Assembly (NCBI GenBank): GCA_030141605.1
Contig: JAQGDQ010001561.1
Coordinates: 10,001-32,500 of the forward strand
DNA length: 22,500 nucleotides
Reading direction: 5' to 3'
Source of the DNA: Tubiluchus corallicola
Lineage: Eukaryota > Priapulida > Priapulimorpha > Priapulimorphida > Tubiluchidae
Below the pieces are notes generated by a model, which saw only the letters and a program-made list of their open reading frames with translations, had not been told where the DNA came from and searched no databases. The position numbers and the translations under genes were made by a program. Shown here one piece after another: positions 16,615-22,500 of the stretch (positions within the stretch are counted from its first letter, which is position 1; each line of letters starts with the position of its first letter).

Positions 16615-16954
16615 TTATCATTGTGCATGTGTTATCATTGTGCTTGTCTTATCATTGTGCTAGTGTTATCATTGTGCATGTGTTATCATTGTGCTAGTGT
16701 TATCATTGTGCTAGTGTTATCATTGTGCTTGTCTTATCATTGTGCTAGTGTTATCATTGTGCTTGTCTTATCATTGTGCTAGTGTTATCATTGTGCTTGT
16801 CTTATCATTGTGCTAGTATTATCATTGTGCTTGTCTTATCATTGTGCATGTGTTATCATTGTGCTAGTGTTATCATTGTGCTTGTCTTATCATTGTGCTA
16901 GTGTTATCATTGTGCATTTGTTATCATTGTGCATGTGTTATCATTGTGCTTGTG
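16615..16954. repeat. 17-bp minisatellite, 20 copies
   Basis: The unit TTATCATTGTGCTAGTG has a period of exactly 17. The last seven bases vary among GCTAGTG, GCATGTG and GCTTGTC. A degenerate unit (GTTAGCATTGTACTAGT) immediately precedes the array inside repeat A. The array may therefore have grown from A's own end sequence. Confidence 0.97.
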
Positions 16955-17198
16955 TCAGTATGATAATTTTTTTGGTATTATCGTTCCTACTACGTTCAAA
17001 GGGTTCCATCCTATGTACAGAATTAGTGTTTTGTTCTCATTATGTCGTATGCTCCATAAACAGTATAACATAACATCTAAAAACCGACTTTAAATAAAGA
17101 TGATTATATTCTGCTCGTTGGATTTGATGCATTCTTGTTTCGTTTATGTTGAGGGTTGAAATAATTGTGATATACGTGTTGTATTGAAGCTATACGTG
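16955..17198. other. Unique sequence
   Basis: No gene or array is seen in these 240 bases. Confidence 0.3.
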
Positions 17199-17704
<506 letters not shown>

Positions 17705-18061
17705 ACAATAGTCTTTGAAATTTCTCTGCACTCGCTTAACGAACTGTTTACCGACACAATAAAATGTTCGTTCATTCTATCCTGTCGTTTTCAAACGGCA
17801 CGTTTCACACTGTTATGAGCAAGCTTGCCTAATTTATAAAACCGATTTTTCTCTTTCACATTGAAAAGATCTATGGGTAGAATTGTGAACAAGAATGTGT
17901 GGTCACGGGCTGTGCTGCTACCCCAGGGGCAATCACACCGCTAATGATGTAATCAATTAATAGCACTAGACAGCGAGCAAACCTTGGTAACTTATCACAT
18001 TCTTTACGTAGGTTTTCATTAGACGGGATAATATCACTCGAATGCCGGCATAATTGCTCGA
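17705..18061. other. Unique sequence
   Basis: No gene, RNA or array is seen. Confidence 0.35.
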
Positions 18062-18630
18062 GTGAATTGATAGATTAGCTAGATACTTCATAAGCAATTA
18101 ATGTGGCTCAGTTAGCAGCCAAGCTTTCAATGGCAGACAGTGAAATATTTGAGATAATATTTAAAGTATTTAAGACACGACCAGTGACGAAAAACAATGC
18201 TGGTGTAAAACCAATTCCACAAAGAAGCAGTCCTGGTGAAGCAGCAAGAACTGTTGATAGATTAGCTGGATACTTCATAAGCAATTAATGTGGCTCAGTT
18301 AGCAGGAAAGCTTTCAATGGCAGACAGTGAAATATTTGAGATAACATTTAAAGTATTTAAGACGCGACCAGTGACGAAAAACAATGCTGGTGTAAAACCA
18401 ATTCCACACAGAAGCAGTCCTGGTGAAGCAGCAAGAACTGTTGATAGATTAGCTGGATACTTCATAAGCAATTAATGTGGCTGAGTTAGCAGCCAAGCTT
18501 TCAATGGCAGACAGTGAAATATTTGAGATAATATTTAAAGTATTTAAGACGCGACGAGTGACGAAAACAATGCTGGTGTAAAACCAATTCCACACAGAAG
18601 CAGTCCTGGTGAAGCAGCAAGAACTGTTGG
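18062..18630 (+). repeat. 187-bp tandem repeat, three copies plus a partial
   Basis: GTGGCTCAGTTAGCAG-type unit starts lie at 18103, 18290 and 18477, exactly 187 apart, after a partial tail (18066-18100). Units 1 and 2 each hold a 61-codon open frame, without an ATG at its start, ending in TAA. Its conserved product includes MADSEIFEIIFKVFKTRPVT and SSPGEAARTVDRLAGYF. Unit 3 has lost one A in an A-run (about 18563), which shifts the frame. As 187 is not divisible by three, frames do not continue between units. Differences between units 1 and 2 are few (A/G, I/T, Q/H, one silent). I do not recognise the peptide. It could be a tandemly copied exon or transposon piece, or chance. Confidence 0.9.
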
Positions 18631-18742
18631 GTTTGAATGGGCACTTTTTACAAGGAAACGCGGGTTTGAATTCAAATGCAAAACCAGCAGATATCTGATG
18701 CTGAATTCATTTCAAAATGTTCTAAGTAGAAACGCTTTCAAT

Positions 18743-19917
18743 TAGTGGTGCACACTGGGAAGGTGAATCAGTGGTGCACACTGGGAAGGTGAATCAGTGG
18801 TGCACACTGGGAAGGTGAATCAGTGGTGCACACTGGGAAGGTGAATCAGTGGTGCACACTGGGAAGGTGAATCAGTGGTGCACACTGGGAAGGTGAATCA
18901 GTGGTGCACACTGGGAAGGTGAATCAGTGGTGCACAGTGGGAAGGTGAGTCAGTGGTGCACACTGGGAAGGTGAGTCAGTGGTGCACAGTGGGAAGGTGA
19001 ATCAGTGGTGCACACTGGGAAGGTGAATCAGTGGTGCACAGTGGGAAGGTGAATCAGTGGTGCACACTGGGAAGGTGAATCAGTGGTGCACAGTGGGAAG
19101 GTGAATCAGTGGTGCACACTGGGAAGGTGAATCAGTGGTGCACACTGGGAAGGTGAATCAGTGGTGCACACTGGGAAGGTGAATCAGTGGTGCACACTGG
19201 GAAGGTGAATCAGTGGTGCACACTGGGAAGGTGAATCAGTGGTGCACACTGGGAAGGTGAATCAGTGGTGCACACTGGGAAGGTGAATCAGTGGTGCACA
19301 CTGGGAAGGTGAATCAGTGGTGCACACTGGGAAGGTGAATCAGTGGTGCACACTGGGAAGGTGAATCAGTGGTGCACACTGGGAAGGTGAATCAGTGGTG
19401 CACACTGGGAAGGTGAATCAGTGGTGCACACTGGGAAGGTGAATCAGTGGTGCACACTGGGAAGGTGAATCAGTGGTGCACACTGGGAAGGTGAATCAGT
19501 GGTGCACACTGGGAAGGTGAATCAGTGGTGCACACTGGGAAGGTGAATCAGTGGTGCACACTGGGAAGGTGAATCAGTGGTGCACACTGGGAAGGTGAAT
19601 CAGTGGTGCACACTGGGAAGGTGAGTCAGCGGTGCACACTGGGAAGGTGAGTCAGTGGTGCACACTGGGAAGGTGAGTCAGTGGTGCACACTGGGAAGGT
19701 GAATCAGCGGTGCACACTGGGAAGGTGAGTCAGCGGTGCACACTGGGAAGGTGAGTCAGTGGTGCACACTGGGAAGGTGAATCAGTGGTGCACACTGGGA
19801 AGGTGAGTCAGTGGTGCACACTGGGAAGGTGAATCAGTGGTGCACACTGGGAAGATGAATCAGTGGTGCACAGTGGGAAGGTGAATCAGTGGTGCACACT
19901 GGGAAGGTGAGTCAGTG
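18743..19917. repeat. 26-bp minisatellite, about 45 copies
   Basis: The unit GAATCAGTGGTGCACACTGG plus GAAGGT has a period of 26. Most units are identical. Variants CACAGT (18930-19110 and 19870) and GAGTCA or AGCGG (18940-18980 and 19620-19910) cluster towards the ends, leaving a uniform middle. The GAGTCA variant creates TGAGTCA, an AP-1 consensus. The array ends by fusing directly into the 72-bp satellite. Confidence 0.98.
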
Positions 19918-20226
19918 CTGAGTGACTTATTCTTTCCTTTAGCACACCACAAACAGTTTAAGTGATAACAGTAAAATAAACCCAACATGCTGAGTGACTT
20001 GTTCTTTCCTTTACCACACCACAAACAGTTTAAGCGATAACAGTAAAATAAACCCAACATGCTGACTTGTTCTTTCCTTTAGCACACCACAAACAGTTTA
20101 AGTGATAACAGTAAAATAAACCCAACATGCTGAGTGACTTGTTCTTTCCTTCAGCACACCACAAACAGTTTAAATTATAACCATGAAATAAACCCAAAAT
20201 ATTGAGTGATCCGTGCTTTCCTTTAT
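19918..20226. repeat. 72-bp satellite, array 2
   Basis: About four units matching 7882-8213 in the same orientation. It enters mid-unit at CTGAGTGACTTATTCTTTCC and the last unit is diverged (AAATTATAACCATGAAATAA). One unit has lost about five bases (near 20061, TGCTGACTTG). Minus-strand frames with LGLFYCYHLNCLWC repeats are satellite translations. Confidence 0.96.
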
Positions 20227-20703
20227 AAAACAACAAAAAAAACGGGGTAGTTGAGCTGCTTCTATAAAAGTGAGTTTCCACGTTGTAAATTTCCCTGCGT
20301 TTTGCAATCATTTATGAACGACGAACACCTAGCCGGTGTCTGCTTATCTCGCCTGATTGCTTGCCGAGTTTAACTGGCTTCTCTACCTCTTTATGTGCTG
20401 CTCTGATTGAAGCCAAATAGAAATTGCGAGAGGCGAAACGATTCTCCTGTTTATGTTTTTTCTGTCTCGTGCACTTAGCTCTCTGTCTGTCTGTCTGTCT
20501 GCCTGCCTGCCTTAGCACAATTGCTAGTTACGTGTTTCATTTAGGTTTCCGGTCTGGGAGAACTTCTGACTTTATTTTAAAGCAGAACCGGGGCAGAACC
20601 GGGACCCAATCCTAAACTGTTGCTTAAAACAATCTACTCTTTAAAATATTTAAAGGAAACATACTATTTTTTTCAAGAATGACTTACGTGAAAGAATTAT
20701 TGC
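20227..20703. other. Unique sequence with a short (CTGT)n/(CTGC)n run
   Basis: CTGTCTGTCTGTCTGCCTGC lies at about 20482-20512. No gene is seen otherwise. Confidence 0.45.
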
Positions 20704-21069
20704 CACACAAACACAATTTCGCGTTCGCGCCACTGATTCTTCGCTGTTGCATGCATTTCGCCATTCGTTAGTTAGACGGGCACTAGCGCCTGCATTTGCA
20801 CAAAAACAGGTGCTGTATCTCTTACTTCAGACGTGTTAGTTTGTGACGAGCTACACACGTTCGACAGCTCATGCGAACTGAGCACAGCGGTAAATTTGAA
20901 ATTGGAATTTTTATCTTAAAACTTGCCTAGTTTTAGTACAACACAGTGAATATCTTACACTAGCGCTGTATTTCAATTTTTGCTTTCGCAAACACGTGCA
21001 ACACGCTCGTGGAATGTTTTTGATGTTGAAAATTATGTTAGTTTGTGACGTCATCGATAGTTGGGCTCG
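20704..21069 (+). repeat. Dispersed repeat 'B', copy 2
   Basis: Second copy of 15332-15697, same orientation. It ends at ATCGATAGTTGGGCTC, where similarity stops abruptly. It has TGACGTCA at 21046-21053 where copy 1 has TGATGTTA. Confidence 0.92.
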
Positions 21070-21355
21070 ACACTTCTAAGTTTTCCAAAGGTGAAGAACA
21101 ATACTCCACTAAAGGGTGGACGCGAGTTTTGTAGGCAGTTAATAAACTAGTTTAAATTGACTGCTGAGTAGGAGGAGTTGCATTTTTGCTTCAACCGAGT
21201 GTCATAAACAAGTAACATATTCTGATATTCTCATTACGGGAAGCGCCCTCTGCAAATGGCAGAAATTTTCTAATCTCGCGACTTCACTGACATTTTATTC
21301 ACCTCGAGTAAGAAGCATAAATGCAATAATGCATGAAACGATTCCATCTGACACC
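21070..21355. other. Unique sequence
   Basis: No gene, RNA or array is seen. Confidence 0.3.
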
Positions 21356-21356
21356 T

Positions 21357-21357
<1 letters not shown>

Positions 21358-21399
<42 letters not shown>
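21358..21399. repeat. (GA)n microsatellite, about 40 bp
   Basis: Pure GA dinucleotide run. Confidence 0.97.
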
Positions 21400-21402
<3 letters not shown>

Positions 21403-21480
21403 TTACATCTACATATGAGGGCTATGGAAGCATAACCTGGAATACATTTTACCAACGGCTAATAGAAGTACGTCCTTCGC

Positions 21481-21650
21481 GACAGGTTCATATTAGAAGT
21501 ACTTCAGGCGGGAGTTCTGCAAGGGTCAACCGTCGGTCCGCACGAATGATTGCAAGAAAAGATGTGACAGGTTAATATTAGAAGTACTCCAGGCGGGAGT
21601 TCTGCAAGGGTCAACCGTCGGTCCGCACGAATGATTGCGAGAAAAGATGC
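21481..21650 (+). pseudogene. Two tandem 85-bp copies of a reverse-transcriptase motif fragment
   Basis: Units begin GACAGGTTMATATTAGAAGT at 21481 and 21566. In the frame starting at TTA 21493 (and 21578), each reads LEVLQAGVLQGSTVGPHE followed by TGA. The core A-G-V-x-Q-G-S-x-x-G-P matches the conserved AGVPQGSVLGP block of CR1/jockey-type LINE reverse transcriptases. The frame is interrupted upstream by stops and after HE, and 85 is not divisible by three, so it is a dead fragment that was later duplicated. The match is short, so chance is not excluded. Confidence 0.4.
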
Positions 21651-21901
21651 GATAGATTCACGGAAAGATGCGAGTGCAAATACGTAGTGTTATCAATATC
21701 TGCAAATGTAAATTACTTTAAAATTTGAGGACTGCAAAAGAGGGGACTTCCATTAGGCACTTTGTCCATCAGTGCGCTGATCGATGGCGGGTCGGTCGAG
21801 CGGTTCGTTTTCATCCTTTCTTTAAACAGTGTTTGCGATAACAAACTAATGTGTAAGTGTATGCGTTGGAAAGTGGAAAAAATGATGATCAGATCCACTG
21901 A

Positions 21902-22171
21902 GATCTTAGTCGGAAACTTATGAGAAATTTTGCCAGCTGCAAACTGGAAAATCGTTGCTGTCCATTGAAGACTCACTATGGAACGAACTCTGTAATCAAA
22001 CAAGCAATTCTACTTTGGAATTCTCTACCATTACAGGTTAAACAAATCAAGTCCCTATCAGCATTTAAAACAAAATTAAAATCACTAATATTAACCAGAT
22101 ATGAAATACCATCACACCAGTACGACAACATACACACTAATTCAGAATTCATATATCCACGGCCATATTAA
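21902..22171 (+). pseudogene. C-terminal end of a non-LTR retrotransposon ORF2 (CR1/jockey-like)
   Basis: The frame is open from 21902, after a stop at 21899, to TAA at 22169-22171. It reads YGTNSVIKQAILLWNSLPL (residues about 20-38 from the ATG at 21920), then SLSAFKTKLKSLIL. The pattern of WNSLP followed 10-15 residues later by S.SAFK.KLK is the hallmark of the extreme C-terminus of CR1/L2/jockey-clade LINE ORF2 proteins, after the reverse transcriptase. The endonuclease and nearly all of the reverse transcriptase are missing, so this is a 5'-truncated copy, as is usual for LINEs. It is followed by a 3' UTR of about 200 bases with AATAAA at 22370. The RT-motif fragment at 21493 lies upstream on the same strand and could be from the same or another element. 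Confidence 0.75.
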
Positions 22172-22376
22172 TTAAATCATAGTTTTTTCATTTTTTTCTG
22201 CATAGTTGTAAATATGTTTGATTTTATTCGTCGTTACTTTCCATTACTGCACAGTAGTTTAGATTGCACTGACGCATTTGCCTTTAGCAGTGTAAGTTTT
22301 TATTAACTAACACTGATTGATCATCTCTGTAAAGTTTTTATCAGTGATTATCAATGTAGTTTAATGGCAAATAAAG

Positions 22377-22378
<2 letters not shown>
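22172..22378 (+). other. LINE 3' UTR with AATAAA
   Basis: AT-rich sequence after the ORF2 stop. AATAAA at 22370-22375 lies next to the dinucleotide tract, so the LINE probably ends here with a microsatellite-type tail. Confidence 0.55.

Positions 22379-22411
<33 letters not shown>
22379..22411. repeat. (TA)n microsatellite
   Basis: About 33 bases of alternating TA directly after the LINE 3' end. Confidence 0.97.
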
Positions 22412-22414
<3 letters not shown>

Positions 22415-22500
22415 ATATTGTGGTCAATTGGACGACTGAAACTCGTGCTTTAATTCCTTTCTACACCCAACGTCTTACAAAATATTTGAAGACGTACTGA

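Overview
This looks like repeat-rich intergenic DNA from an animal nuclear genome. The evidence is eukaryotic throughout: a 5S-rRNA-headed SINE with a perfect 12-bp target-site duplication, the C-terminal end of a CR1/jockey-type LINE with an AATAAA signal, TTAGGG-like degenerate arrays, and dense mini- and microsatellites. There are no bacterial operons, no Shine-Dalgarno-led genes and no intact multi-exon gene that I can recognise. TTAGGG-type rather than TTAGG-type repeats argue weakly against insects. A marine invertebrate such as a mollusc or other lophotrochozoan is a plausible but unproven guess.

Layout: 1-396 holds a probable piggyBac-like MITE ending at TTAA. 550-1983 is one open frame made of 27 in-frame copies of a 16-residue repeat, preceded by a splice-acceptor-like sequence and followed by AATAAA; it is the best candidate for real coding sequence. 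2272-3671 carries two oppositely oriented copies of one SINE, the first complete with a 5S rRNA head and the second 5'-truncated, each with its own target-site duplication. 4470-5210 is a decayed roughly 130-bp tandem repeat. 5450-6053 holds a 95-bp direct repeat around palindromic DNA-transposon remnants. 7152-8213 is dispersed repeat 'A' running into a 21-bp minisatellite and then a 72-bp satellite. 8533-10075 has a tRNA-like fragment, (AAT)n, an AT-rich duplication and a 540-bp degenerate telomere-like array.

10080-11160 is the most gene-like non-repetitive stretch, with YY1-like and NRF1-like motifs but no convincing gene. 11198-13517 is a 2.3-kb array of a 32-bp unit, bounded on both sides by the same 29-bp sequence, with an outlying block at 14028-14265. 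14541-15254 is a 24-bp-type minisatellite, followed by dispersed repeat 'B' (15332-15697) and a second 'A' (16261-16612) that runs into a different, 17-bp minisatellite. 17199-17704 is a (GA)n tract inside a possible TIR-bounded element. 18062-18630 has three copies of a 187-bp unit, followed by about 45 copies of a 26-bp unit, which fuse with a second array of the 72-bp satellite. A second 'B' lies at 20704-21069, and LINE fragments close the window.

By my coordinates roughly two fifths of the window is tandemly repeated. The most interesting structure is the repeated coupling of dispersed modules (A, B and the 72-bp satellite) with minisatellites whose monomers are unrelated from copy to copy. 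That is what one would expect of a mobile-element family that seeds or carries tandem arrays. No gene pathway can be reconstructed here.
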